Notes under the pieces: generated by a model
What the model was told of the DNA's origin: nothing
The model's input: only the letters and a program-made list of their open reading frames with translations
The model's database searches: none
Translations under genes and position numbers: made by a program
Part shown: positions 35,290-46,989 of the stretch, one piece after another
How positions within the stretch are numbered: the first letter of the stretch is position 1
Layout: the number at the start of each line of letters is the position of its first letter
Origin: Eonycteris spelaea
Lineage: Eukaryota; Chordata; Mammalia; Chiroptera; Pteropodidae
Direction: 5' to 3'
Length of the DNA: 64,000 nt
NCBI GenBank assembly: GCA_003508835.1
Contig: PUFA01000003.1
Coordinates: forward strand, 25,735,001-25,799,000

Positions 35290-38200
35290 CCAACTTTGAC
35301 CTTGGGAGTCATGCTTAGTAGTTTCAGTCTATTATCAGACTTACCATCTATCGTGGACAATTGTCATTTTGAGCAGTGCAGCATTCAACCCTCTCTTCCT
35401 TCTATTAGTAACTCATCTTGCGTGGGGTATCTCTGGTGTGTATTCTTGGTAGGAGATGGTTACTTTATCACTATGGAAACAAAAGGAGCAATATGCTCTT
35501 CCTTACCCCAACAGAGAGAGACCTGACTTAGCCTCAGCCAGTTGAATGCTTTCCCCTGGGAATTTAAATCTCTGAGCAAGTATCATGAGAATATAGGTAG
35601 CTGGAGGTGATCCCCGTGGCAATGGTGTGCAATGGAACTCCTGCTTGAGTTCCTATTGTCTCGCCCTCCTGAATCCCTTTGGCTTATGACCATTTCCCAA
35701 GATAAGTTTCATCAGATACCTATTGATTTTTTGGGCCCAGGATTCTTGCAATAAATAGCTCTTTTTATTATTATTTTATTTTTTGCACAAGATAGCCAGC
35801 ATTAATTTTGTTTTTAAAACAATGAATACTATTTATTTATGGATTTTTGTTTGTTTGTTGTTTGGTAACAACAAGTTTTTGAAAACGGTAGTAATTTAAC
35901 AGCTTGTTTTGCAATCTCAGGATACATTTAAGTAACATCCTCCAGAAACTTGAGAGTAAAGTTACAGGAAATTTCCATTTCAAAGTCAAAGCATGTAGAC
36001 TGCCTAAGAACAGCTTATAATTAACTTGGTGATTGTTTAATTTAGAAGGTTTTAATGGAACAACTTTCTCAACCACTTACAATTTTTGCTGTTTATTGAA
36101 AATATTTTCCAAATATATTTTATACCATTATGAAATGGTCAGTGTTATAAATCAAAAGAAACTAAAAAACTTCCAGGTTTATTCCTGATACTTAGGTACT
36201 CAAAGTTTCAGAACAACCAAATCTTTTTTTCTTTTACATATTAGGGATAAACTTTGTTTCATTTTATGCGTGATACATTGTTTACATACATAAGCATTAT
36301 ATTAATACAGAGACTGAGGTCAGCACAAACAGCCTTCCCGCCTAGTTCCTACATTGGCGGTCTCCATTTATGTTTAAGCTTGTATCTGTCTCATGAGAGT
36401 GTATGTGGCATGCGCTTTTACAGTTCTAAAACATAGTTTTAAAAAACTCCATCATGAAAAATGAATTATTTTTTTCTATGTAGAATCCTACAAAATCTCC
36501 AGAAACCAGCTGTGCTGGGACTACACTTTCTGTTTAATTTTAAAAATGGCACCTCTCTAGGTGTGCCTAAAGCCTTACCTTCCTCCTGATAGTCCCCATG
36601 CCCAGCCCAAAGGGAGTCTCTTTTTTCATGTGCTTAAAGCAAATTTCCTTTCCATGGCAGAAAATGAGGCAAGACATGGTCTTCCCTGACCGATTACCAT
36701 TTGCACTTGGGATGTATTTTTTATTTTATTTTCATTTGTACATGCCTTGTTTTCTCAAATATATTTTGAGGTTCTTAAAGGCAGGAGCGAGTTCTTGCAC
36801 ACATATTTGTCACTCCATCATTATTAAATTCCACTTTTGAAAGTCAGACCCATGTTATCTACTTAGTGCGTGCTTCCAATCATGTCACCTGCATCTTTCC
36901 AATGTTGCCTCATCTTCAAGGCACGTGTTTTCTTTTTACTAGGCATTTTTCTGCAAATAAACTCAATTCTTTATCTAAGTTAATTTATTTTAAAGGGAAG
37001 TTTTCCATAAATCGAAAACCAGTCGTTTGCCACAAAGTGAAGGCAACATAAAAATAAGTACTTAAGAAAACAATGCTGTTATTTATTAAACTCAAGCCAG
37101 CTAGTGTTACCTTTGGGCTTGAAACTTAAGGGAAAAAGGGAGATCAGCAAGTGTTAGAGAAAATTTTCCTTAACTAATAAGAGGGATTTGGAAAAAAGCA
37201 CTGGAAAGAGAGCACCTTCCTTTCTCCCCAGGGGATTCAATGTTACTTCAGTTACCTGTATGGCCTAAGGGCCGGTAGGGTATGGGAGGCTGACACCTCT
37301 AAATTGAGAAGCACTAAGCTAAGGTGAGCAGTTGGAACTAAGAAACATGTCTCTTACTTCAAGTTCTTGCTCTGTGTGTCCCTAGTATCCACTCTGCAAG
37401 CTCTTCACTTTTCATAGCATTATAGGACACCATGATGCTTTTCTCAGGCCGTCTGGGCCTTCCTTTTCTTATCTATAAAATAAGGGACATCTCCCAGATG
37501 CTCTTTCTGGTTGCTTCCAGCACTGACTTTGCCAGAGCCTACGATCACAAGATCATAAAGAAAGTGTTGGTAGAACCCCAGACACTCACTCCTCATTACA
37601 ATCACCTTTCAGCGGTTAACCACTATTTACCAAATGCTCAGAACCAGCTCACTAGTCTTCACAAGGAAGGAGGCTAATGGCTGTTATCCTCCCCTGGACA
37701 AGGAACCGAATGAGCGGGGATAATCCACCCTTTTCCTTTTAAAGAAAGAAGTGCTCTGAGAACACAGAGAGGTTTGAGCTTGGCTCTACCCCCTAGAGTT
37801 TCCATTGTTCCAAAGATTTCCGACACTCTCACATTTTATTTCCATAAAGGGAAGGGAATCAGAGAAAAGCTAAATATATTTTAGCTTGTAGTCCCAGTTT
37901 AAGTTAGCTGAAGGGCAAATGAGTTATAAAATCATGCTGAAATCACTCAAATCACTTTTTAAATAACAGAACGTTGGGGCCCAGTGGAGTGGATGGTAGT
38001 TACGTTGTGAGATTGTAAAGCCGGTCCTCCCCTCTCCTGGCAGCAAGGACTTCTAGAAACCCCTGTCTCCTAAGATGACAGATTTGAAATTCACTAGACT
38101 GTCTCATTTTCTCTCCAAGAAATCATGGTAACTAGTAATCACCTTAAATATTTGCGAAATCCCTTAGTTCTGAAAAAAAAATTCGGGAATCAAATTTGTA

Positions 38201-38750
38201 GTGGTCCTAACACCACTACATCCTACAAAATGTAAACAGAAGTTACGGTTTGACAATTGGCCGTCATGTAATAGTTTTTTTAAAAAAACACGTAGGCGAA
38301 CAAATAAATAGGGTTTTTAAATAAAATGAGAGGAAAATGTATTTCTCCTGCATGATTCACATTAATATATAAAGTCATCATTCCACATGCTGCTTTTTCT
38401 GAATGAGCACCTCACATTTCATTCAAGCAATATTAGCAATAAAAATATTTGCTTGCAAATACACGTCAGAAAAATGTTGACTATCTGCCAAAATATTGGT
38501 AAGACGACACTTATATTTAGACTGTTTGGAAATATGTCATAGTTTGACAGTAAACACTTAAGCCAGCTCACCTGCCTGGCCATTTGCTGGCAGCAAAATA
38601 CAGGGACAGTTTGCTAATGGACCAGCAAGTGTTACCTATAGAAATTAGAGACAAACTACTGTCAAGGGAGGGAAAAAAAAATCTTTTCCTGCTACCCATT
38701 CTCAGCTGGGACTCTGAAACAAAAGAGATTAGCAACAACAACAAAATCAT
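35290..38750. other. Single-copy AT-rich non-coding DNA
   Basis: About 3.5 kb with few recognisable repeats. No exon or RNA gene is supported. The last part (38090-38560) is a candidate conserved element, discussed as a finding. Confidence 0.4.
38197..38220. other. 9-bp perfect inverted repeat, 6-base loop
   Basis: TGTAGTGGT and ACCACTACA surround CCTAAC. A short perfect stem of this kind can be chance, and no function is claimed. Confidence 0.6.
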
Positions 38751-38756
38751 ACCAAT

Positions 38757-39128
38757 TTCTTAAATGGAAGTTTTACATGACACTGGCGCCTTCATAAAGA
38801 AATGAAGACTCTGCGTGTTTTCACACTAGTTAGATGAAGAGAGGACAGTCATAGGAAAATGTAAGACAAATGGGTATGAGCTAAATGCAGTAGACTGGGG
38901 GAGACCTGTTCACTTGCATTCCTCTTGAAGTCCTTCCTTCTTGGAGATAAAGATGCCTCTGTCCTCTGGGCATAGGGAGGGCACCCTCCCATGAGGGTCC
39001 TATGACCTGCTTCAGAAGAAAGTCAGAGAGTCCTTCCTGCACCCGTGGTTGCCCTAATTCCTTCAGCTTATAATAGTCAGTGTCCCAAGGCACCATATTT
39101 TGGGGTAGCATGTTGTGAACTCTGTTGC
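38757..39128 (-). mobile_element. LTR of ERV1-like type, family A, copy 3 (antisense, truncated)
   Basis: Shared with copy 2: GCCTTCATAAAGAAATGAAG, ATGAGGGTCCTATGACCTGC, GTCAGAGAGTCCTTCCTG, CCTTCAGCTTATAATAGTCA, and GGGTAGCATGTTGTGAAC. The part matching the 3' end of the LTR is missing. Confidence 0.75.
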
Positions 39129-39129
39129 T

Positions 39130-40629
39130 TCAAGGCTAATCTGCTCATCATCCTAGGAACATTGGAGTGTTTCCGCGAAAGATAAGCCTCTGGAGTTCCT
39201 ATGCCAAACGAACTTCTGAGTGAAGGGAAAGAAAGCATTAGCCACATTATGGGAAATGAGAGTCCAGGCTTTTATCGCTGACGCTCGTGTTACAACCTCT
39301 ACTGGAGAAGCCATTTAGAAAGAGAAGAGAGTACCATTTTATCTCAGTAAAATTCGTCCCTGTACAGGAGCAAGTTCAAGTCCATCTGTGAAATGAGACA
39401 GTCATTCTCCATTTTTGTATTTTATTTTTTGCAGTCCTAGTCGTCTCAATAAACTGGAGGTAAAAGACTTGTTCGAGTTATATGTACTTTCTCTCTATTT
39501 TAAGAAAAACCTTACCAAAAAATATATACCATCATTCGCAAAGACCAGAGCTGGGTAAAATTTCTTCGACTTATCTATACAGACAGGTTTTGCTAAGCAA
39601 GCTATTTAGGTAAACAACACAGGGAAAATAAGGAGGAAGAAGAGGACAGAAATTTTAACTTTTAAAAAGTAAACTTTAACCACCTTAAAGGGCTTTAGAA
39701 GCATCTAGTTATTTTTAAGTCATTGGCGAATGATTTTTTGTGTGTGTTTGTTAAGGCAGATAAATTATGGGATTACTATTCTAAATACTAACATTTATGC
39801 AGAATTCCTAGACAGACGTGACATGTGAGTGGAGTTAATTACTAAGTCTGAACGACACACAACGGGTCATGAATATGGTCTAGGTATTGAGTGAGAGGCT
39901 CATGCCTTTTAGGGGAGATGGCAAGTTGCCATAGGGAATATTTAAAAGTTTCCAAAAAGTTGTATGACATCTGGGATTTCCTTTGAGATTACCTGGGGAT
40001 GGGAAGTGGGAAGACGGGATACGGATGAAACAAATTGGCCAAGAGTTGATGCTTGTTGACGCTAGTGATAAAAACAACGGGTGTTCATCACATCATACGC
40101 AATACTTGCTTGAAATGTTTAAAAGTCTTAAAAAAGAAAGAAGAAAGAAAAAAGAGCTCACAGAGGGCACGTGGTCGGGAAACTGACACAGGATAGCAAA
40201 TATACCAATACGATGTGGCTGAGGGGAAGGCTGAGGTTCGATGGGGCTGGCAGGCCAGCCGGGCGGGCGTGGGCTGGCGTTGAACTTGCACTTTTGCCCC
40301 TCCATAGTGGGCAGGAGAGCGCCTGTCCTGGGTCAGACTGGGATGGAAGCTTCAGGTGCCGTCAGTGCTCCCTTGCCTTTGATTCTCTCTCCTTCCCCGC
40401 AAAGTCCATTCCCCACCCCCGGCACACACTCTGGGTGCTCCTCCTCACCAAGTCCCATCTCGGAGAAGGTTCTGAGCTCAGAGTAGCAATGTTTTTAAGA
40501 AGCACGATGGTGCGCTCCTCATTCGTGTGTTTGTGTTTATGACCGTCTCCCTGCTGGCCTCTCCATACTGTGCGGGAGAAGGAGGTGAGATTCTAGCTCG
40601 GGGAAGGAGCTGTTAGCACAGGAAGGAGC

Positions 40630-40630
<1 letters not shown>
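39130..40630. other. Single-copy non-coding DNA
   Basis: No gene is supported. The part 40230-40460 is GC-richer, with several CpGs (GCCAGCCGGGCGGGCGTGGG), but too small for a CpG island. Confidence 0.35.

Positions 40631-40633
<3 letters not shown>

Positions 40634-40675
<42 letters not shown>
40634..40675. repeat. (AG)21 microsatellite
   Basis: Forty-two bases of pure AG dinucleotide. Confidence 0.96.
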
Positions 40676-40678
<3 letters not shown>

Positions 40679-40679
40679 G

Positions 40680-41745
40680 CAGCTTCTGGCATCTCGAATA
40701 AGATTTTTGCCCAAGGTACAGTGTTAAAAGCCACACTTTGTTGAGAAATATGATTTGCATTTTCTTTTATCTCCTCCGAGAGAATATGGAGAGCCTGGCC
40801 CCTGGCACCGTAGAATTCTAAATTAGAGAGGTCCCACTCTATATAGGGGGAAGAGGAGAAAGCCCACCCCTTTTACCCTGGGGGAAGGTGGGGAGAAGAA
40901 AAGGGAAAGGCAAAGGTAGAGGGGAAGGCAGATGCAAAGATCTTCGTTCTCTCTCTCCCTGCCCTCTCAATGAATAGGATGGAAGTAGCTTCTGAAGTAT
41001 CTAGAAATGTGTTCAAAAGCTGGAAGGCAGTGGGGCATCTGTCCTGCTTCCTGCTAATGGCTGTAGTCTGCCTGCGTGCAGCCATTTGGGGGTGGCCCCA
41101 CAGAGTGAATACAGCCACATAATATGGTTAAGTGGAGACAGGAGGATGTAGCCCTTTGTGGCGCTAATGGCACTTAGAAAGTTCTGCCCCTGCGCGGGCT
41201 GGAAGGGGGCTCAGCACAGAGCTGGGTGAAGGTGCACAGGCCTGCCACAGACCTTGGCATCCACGCACTCCACCCCACCCCCGCCAGCTGAGGCCAGATA
41301 GAGGAGAATAGAGCAGAAATGCAGCCAGATCCGTGGTGAAAGGAACAGCGGAAGTTAGGCTGGGCCAGGGTGTAAGGGCCAAGCAACCCACCTGGACCAA
41401 GACGTCTGTTGCTGGTGCCATTATGGCCAACAGAAGAAGTAGCAACCGGGTGGACACAGAGCATTGCCGCAGACCTAGACTCCTATTCCCGGCGCCTCAA
41501 GGGTCTGTACTCCAAACCCAGAGGTGCCTCAGAACAGAGGAGAGGAGGGGAGCAGAGGAGCATTTCTCAGATGCTCACGGTTTTTATGTAAAGAAGTCGG
41601 TAACATCATTGTGTCATGTCTAGGTTACTAGATTAGACTGAAAGTTTACCAATGTTTTTGTTGTCCAATGAGCAGGATTCTTGAGGAAGACCTTGCATTT
41701 TATCTGAATATTTGAATGCAGCATCAGTGACCTTGTGATCTTACA
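40680..41745. other. Non-coding DNA, moderately GC-rich
   Basis: Reading frames at 41164-41623 overlap on both strands and have no recognisable domain. No repeat could be named. Confidence 0.35.
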
Positions 41746-41747
41746 TA

Positions 41748-41960
41748 CACAGTGGTCCCCCACCTTATCCATGCGGGGTGTTTTCCAAGACCCCCAGTGG
41801 ATGCCTGAAACCACAGACAGGACCATTTTTTTCTTCCTATACATGCACACCTATGATAAAGTTTAATTTATAAATTAGGCACAGTAGAGATGAACAAGAA
41901 TAACTAATAATAAAATAGAACCATTATAATAATATACTGTAATAAAAGGTATATGAATGT

Positions 41961-42023
<63 letters not shown>

Positions 42024-42538
42024 ATATCTTATTGCACCGCGCTTACCCTTCTTGTGGCGATGAGATGGTGCAATGCCCACGTGGCGAGACAAAGTGAGGC
42101 GAGCGAGGCAGGCATCGTGTGCAACGTCCGGTTACATATGTCCTTCTGACATACGTAACGCGCACTTTGCGGCCTCTCTGCGGCATCTCCGAGTTGCCGG
42201 CAGCACCGCTCTGGCATTCGGGGGCCATGCTGAAGTGAAACCAGGGCGGCCCCAGCGCAAGCACTGCGGCACCACTGCGATCGTCCTGATAACCCAGATG
42301 GCTGCGGCTCGGCTAACTGGCAGCAGCGTCCACAGCGTGGGGACGCCGGACAAAGGGATGAGCCACGTCTGGGGCCTCGTGAGATTTTATCCCATTGCTC
42401 AGAATGGCGTGGAATTTAAACCTCATAGATCGTTTACTTCTGGAATTTTCCATTTAATAGTTTTGAACCATGGTTGACGGCAGGTGACTGAAACTCTGGA
42501 AAGAGAATCCGTGGATACGTGGGGAGGGGGCTACTGTG
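41748..42538 (-). mobile_element. Tigger-type (MER2/Tigger3-like) DNA transposon, both ends intact
   Basis: The ends are inverted repeats: CACAGTGGTCCCCCACC at the left and the reverse complement of CACAGTAGCCCCCTCCCC at the right. Each is flanked by TA (41746-41747 and 42539-42540), the target duplication of Tc1/mariner elements. The minus strand carries the typical GATAAG/GGTTTCAG end motifs. An ATG at 42228 opens about 22 codons beginning MAPECQSGAAGNSEMPQ, close to the start I remember for Tigger transposase (MAPKRKSSDAGNSDMPK). The frame then departs, so this is a 791-bp internally deleted, non-autonomous copy. It includes a TC tract at 41963-42020. Confidence 0.88.
41963..42020. repeat. 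(TC)29 microsatellite inside the Tigger element
   Basis: Fifty-eight bases of uninterrupted TC. The family consensus as I remember it already has a short GA/TC run at this place, so the tract probably expanded from it. Confidence 0.95.
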
Positions 42539-42540
42539 TA

Positions 42541-42825
42541 TTTTCTGTGAACTTTGTTTCAATGGTTTTTGCAGAAGTACCAGCTTTCTCTCTATAACTA
42601 AGGAAGGAAAAGCTGTGGGCACTAGGTCCTAGAAACCCCCACCCCTGTCAACTGCCTCTTCCGGGATGCTGAGACCTTCTACTCACACCTGTAGCCTCTG
42701 ATGAATAGATTCTCCACCTCACATGCTATTGATATGGCTCTAGCCACCACCTTTGTCTAGATCTGTCCCGTTATCCCTCTATCCTCGACTGATTTGAAGG
42801 TTGACCCTTACAATCATAATAAGGA
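42541..42825. other. Unannotated spacer
   Basis: No feature recognised. Confidence 0.35.
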
Positions 42826-42829
42826 CTAT

Positions 42830-43045
42830 TTGTAACTAGCGTGGGCTGACATAAACATCCAGGCACTTGACCAAATGTTTTGCATTGTTATCACTTTTAA
42901 TCCTCAAAGTTACCTTATAAGATATTTACCAATAATATCAACATTTTCTAAAAGGGAAGGTTGAAGCTTAGAGATTTTAAATAACTTGACCACAGATAAT
43001 AAAAGAAGAGGTGGGCTTAGAGCCCTTAGCAATTATTTCCCCGCT
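42830..43045 (-). repeat. MIR SINE (antisense)
   Basis: ACTTTTAATCCTCAAAGTTA, CCTTATAAGATATTTACCAA, GATTTTAAATAACTTGACCA, and GGTGGGCTTAGAGCCC follow the antisense MIR core. Confidence 0.82.
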
Positions 43046-43059
43046 GCCTCCCTCATCCC

Positions 43060-43345
43060 ATAGCTGAAGTCTCTGTGTATCTTGCCTCCTTCGTGATACT
43101 CCTTCATGTCACATTTACAACTCAGGTCTCTGATGTCACCTCCTTGTTTGTAGAGCTTTCTGTGACTCCCCATGGCAGTGAGTCATTCCTTCCTGTGCGT
43201 TCCCATGGCATCTGGCATGTGGCTAGGACATCTCACACCGAAACATAATTGCATATTTATAGGACAATCACCTGAGCTAGACAGGGAATTCCTCCATGAC
43301 AGGTTAATGCCATATATATCTCTGAGTTTCTAGCCCAGAAGGGAC
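43060..43345 (+). repeat. L2 LINE 3' end (sense)
   Basis: CTGATGTCACCTCCTTGTTT, GTAGAGCTTTCTGTGACTCC, GTTCCCATGGCATCTGGC, and CTAGACAGGGAATTCCTCCA match the L2 3' end in order. Confidence 0.82.
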
Positions 43346-45745
43346 ATGGCAGAGACTGCGGGCTGCCTTGCTTAAGCTTCTTTCAGTCCTCAGTTAGTGT
43401 GTCTTCTGGAATGGCAGAGGACAGAAAGCAGAAAACAGCATTCGAAGCTAGGTTTCCACGATTGATTTAGGTCAATCAAATGCATTCATGTGAGATTCTG
43501 ATTCAAGCCTGCGCTATGTTTGGTAAAAGAAGGGGCAGAGCATTTATCTTGTTGGATAGACCTTGGTTTTTAAACTCCGACAGCAATTCCCTGAGTCAGA
43601 TAGACCTGTATAGTATGTAGTCCACATGTATTCATCATGGGGAAAGAAAAGAACAAATCTAATGAACCAACAACCTTTAAGGATCAGTATCAGTTCTTGC
43701 TCCACTCTGCCTGTTAACTGTGACTTTCTCTCTTGCCTTTTCAAAGAAAGCAGGCTTTGCATTGTGTTTGACTTAAATCTATTAGAAATCCCGTTGAATT
43801 TGGCACAGATTCTAGTTGTTGGGAAGAGAGTGGGAAATGTCAATACAGAAAGACAGTATCACCAGAAGGAAGGGCTCTTACTGGGCGGCAAGGCCAACAA
43901 ATGTTCACCATATCCTCAAGGTCTCACCAAGGAGGCAAGCATCTAAGCTTCCAGGTAGTGCTCAGCCTTAACTTTTATTTGTATAATTTTGAATATGTTT
44001 CTCTAGGATTCTATGCTCCTACGACATCTCTGATGCACCAGTAAACTGTGAAGTATCCCAGGAGAGTACCTGTGCCCAGGGGAATGAGGACAGAGCAGAA
44101 AATCTCATAGGACTTTACCAGCAAAGCCAAGGGAGCGGGTTGCTGAACAGCCCAGTGATTTGGTAACCAAACCAGTTTCTCTTTGTACCATGCACCTTGT
44201 AAAGTGGCCACGTTTTCAATAAAGTTCTTGGTAGGATTTCAGAATGGCCCTAACAAGCACCCTTAGAGCCAAGCGGCCAAGCCTCATGAGATCCTGCTAG
44301 GCTCCTGTGCAGTCGGATGGGGAAATGGACAGACACCAGAGCACTGACAGAGCCAGGGGAGGTGGAAAGGGGCAGCAAGTTGTTCATAACACAGACATTG
44401 CTGCATCCCAATGGGCAGTGGTGCCAGGGATGAATGAATATTTGTATGATGAATCTTCATTTAAGAATCATATAGGCCAGAAGTGATTGGTCCTTCACAG
44501 CTCTACACCCAATGCTGAAAAGAAAGTCTTAGTTTTAAGGTGGTGCCAACAGTTTGCTGTGCTGGCATGTAGGAGGAGGCCTTCCTTCGGGGTGCCTAGT
44601 CACACGGTGTGTTTTCAGCACCACTCTTAGACGGGCTGTACCAAGCATCCACTTAGTGGGCGTTTAAAGATAATAATGTACCCACACTCGGTCCTTTCTG
44701 TAGTGTTAATGGATAAGGAGCAAGCTGTATGGCTTCTTAAATAATACAGCAGGCTTTTGTGACCTCCCCCTCCTCAGTCAGCTCTGGACACCAACTCAAT
44801 TATTAACTTAGAGCTGCCAAGAACATTACTTAAGTATTCATCATCCGCCCCACCCCCACAAATGATATGAAAGGAAAAGAATCAGACACTTAAATAGTCA
44901 CAATTGAAAACAAATATAAAGTAGAACGGACAGTTTTATTTTAGATTGTGAGTGAAAGTGGATTAATGTTTTCTTTAGAAAACATTTATTTGAGAATTTC
45001 AGATCAATTCCTGCTTTGCCTCCCGGTATTAAATCCTACTGTTTCTAAACCTTGTTTCTGCAGATTTACCCGCTTCTTCTCCAATCACAGTCACTGCCAT
45101 GGGTCTGACCCTGTGTGTCTGTTACTGGACTTAATAACAAATGTCCCCAGGAGAAGTGTGGGGCAGGAAAGTGTAAATGTCTTGATATCCTTCAACCATG
45201 ATCTACCACTATGTGTGCCATGGCTGCCCAACACCACACCTGTCCGATAGCACCCACTTCTTCCCAGGCCCCATTGGGTTCTCCTCTGGCACTGCCTGCT
45301 TTCTCCTTTCCTGTCTTTCTCATTGCCTGAGTCTTCCCTGCCAAGGTCAGTGCCAAGGACTTTTACTTCTTTAGGTGCATCTACTTTTAAAAGTAGAATT
45401 CTTATCCAGAGGAATAAAACGCAACAATCCAGAAATGCATTTAATTATAGAAGGAATGAATCAACATGAAAAAAAAGTTAAAATGTTATAAAGGCCTCCT
45501 GAGTGAAAAGAAAACACCCCCTTCCCTTTACCCCCTTCGCCCCCACCCTCCCATCACTCCTCAGGAACCTTTGCTCTTAGAAATCACAACTCTAGATAAT
45601 ATATACCCCTGTTTCTTGACTCATCTCTTTAAATAGTATCTCTCGCCTTCTCACCATGAAAATGAGTTTACTTTTCCTTCTCCCCTTTCCCTCTTTCACT
45701 AAATTTTTAAATTATATTTTTATCTTTTTGTCCTTCAATGAGTCA
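43346..45745. other. Single-copy non-coding DNA
   Basis: About 2.4 kb with no supported gene or repeat. Reading frames at 43544-43946 lie on both strands and are considered chance. Confidence 0.4.
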
Positions 45746-45747
45746 CT

Positions 45748-46317
45748 GTGGAAATAAATGAAGACCAACCAAACGAGAAAAGCCAAGGCCATTTATTCTG
45801 AGCTTGCTGTAGCAGGAGAGTCAGTATCATCACTGTGTTTTGGCAGAGACTCAAGGCAGACATAGGAGTGGGAAAGCTTTATAGGGGAAAAAAAGAGAAG
45901 GCTTCAGTGTGCTTTGATTGGTAGCTGTTGGCCTGGGAAGCTGTAGGCAGGTCCACTAGAAGTGAGGAATCCTTTGTGATTGGTTAAGAGTTTTTATGTG
46001 ATTGGTGAAGCATTTGGCTCTCTCTGGTAGGTCTTCATTTGGAAATAGGGACAAAAATTGGGGAAGCTGTCAGTTATTAATCAAGTCCTGGCCATTTGGG
46101 GCTGATTGTTATAGAATGTGTTGCTTAGCATCCTGGATTGTCATTAGCGACAGCCATGTGGCTCCCTGCAAGTCTGACTTAAGCAGGCTGTCTGTCTTCC
46201 AGGGTTGTTATTATAGGTAAGGTTGGTTTTCCAGGGACGGCCGCTGCATGTCGTGGATCAAATTGCTCTTTTCGTCTATGTTTGGACATTGTCTGATTGT
46301 ATGTTTAGTCTCTCACA
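45748..46317 (-). mobile_element. ERV-type LTR (antisense), with CCAAT-like boxes
   Basis: It opens TGTGGAAATAAATGAAGACC, then GGCCATTTATTCTGAGCTTG, an antisense LTR 3' part with an AATAAA signal. Several TGATTGGT copies (45916, 45978, 45999) read ACCAATCA on the minus strand, the CCAAT-type boxes common in ERV promoters. It ends near GTTTAGTCTCTCACA. About 570 bases, apparently a solo LTR. Confidence 0.65.
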
Positions 46318-46930
46318 AATTAATAACTTGAAAGAATAGAATTAAACCTCTATTTCTTGATCTTTCAACTTAAACAGTTATCTCTTCTCCCTATTCGCAT
46401 CGTCTTCTAATCTTCCGCCCCCCCCACCTCCCAGTTTCTGCCAACTGTACCATTCTTTTGACGGTGTGAAGATTTGTAATATTACTATCCCTTTCAGTAA
46501 ATATAAATATTCCGTGATGTGTCTACAGGTCAAATTTGAAAAATCAAGAGCCTATAAGCAGCATTCACAATATTATATAATATAAAATGAATAATAATTT
46601 AATTAAATACTATATAAATATCATTTACTATGTACTTGAAAAATGTAGTGGGATTTTATCTGCAGAGAATTAATAGGGATTCTATGTCCTTAAACCTGTG
46701 CCGTTAGAAGGGTAATATTTTAGGCATCAATAGAATATCGATTCTCTTTTATTACATGTAACAAAACTTTTTTTATCAAAGGAACACATGTCAGGTAAAC
46801 TTCCCTGGTCCTTGAATGTCTGAAAATGTCATTTCGATCTTACATTTGTTTGATAGTCTGGCTGAGTATTTAATTCTAGGTTCAGAACTTTAAGCCATTG
46901 CTCCATTAAATCCAGTATTGTGGACTTAAT
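46318..46930. other. AT-rich non-coding DNA
   Basis: No feature recognised. It contains a TA-rich stretch near 46570-46620. Confidence 0.35.
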
Positions 46931-46932
46931 AC

Positions 46933-46965
46933 TTTTTTTGTTTTTGTTTTTGTTTTTGATTTTTT
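46933..46965. repeat. (TTTTTG)n repeat
   Basis: Four to five TTTTTG units at the 3' side of the antisense L1. Confidence 0.88.
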
Positions 46966-46989
46966 TTTAAACCATGATGAACAAAACAG

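Noticed and set aside
40230..40460. CpG island
   Set aside because: The GC-rich patch is short and CpG count is modest; it does not reach usual island size.
42073..42477. 134-codon frame on the + strand within the Tigger element
   Set aside because: It is antisense to the transposase start and spans the non-coding end of the element.
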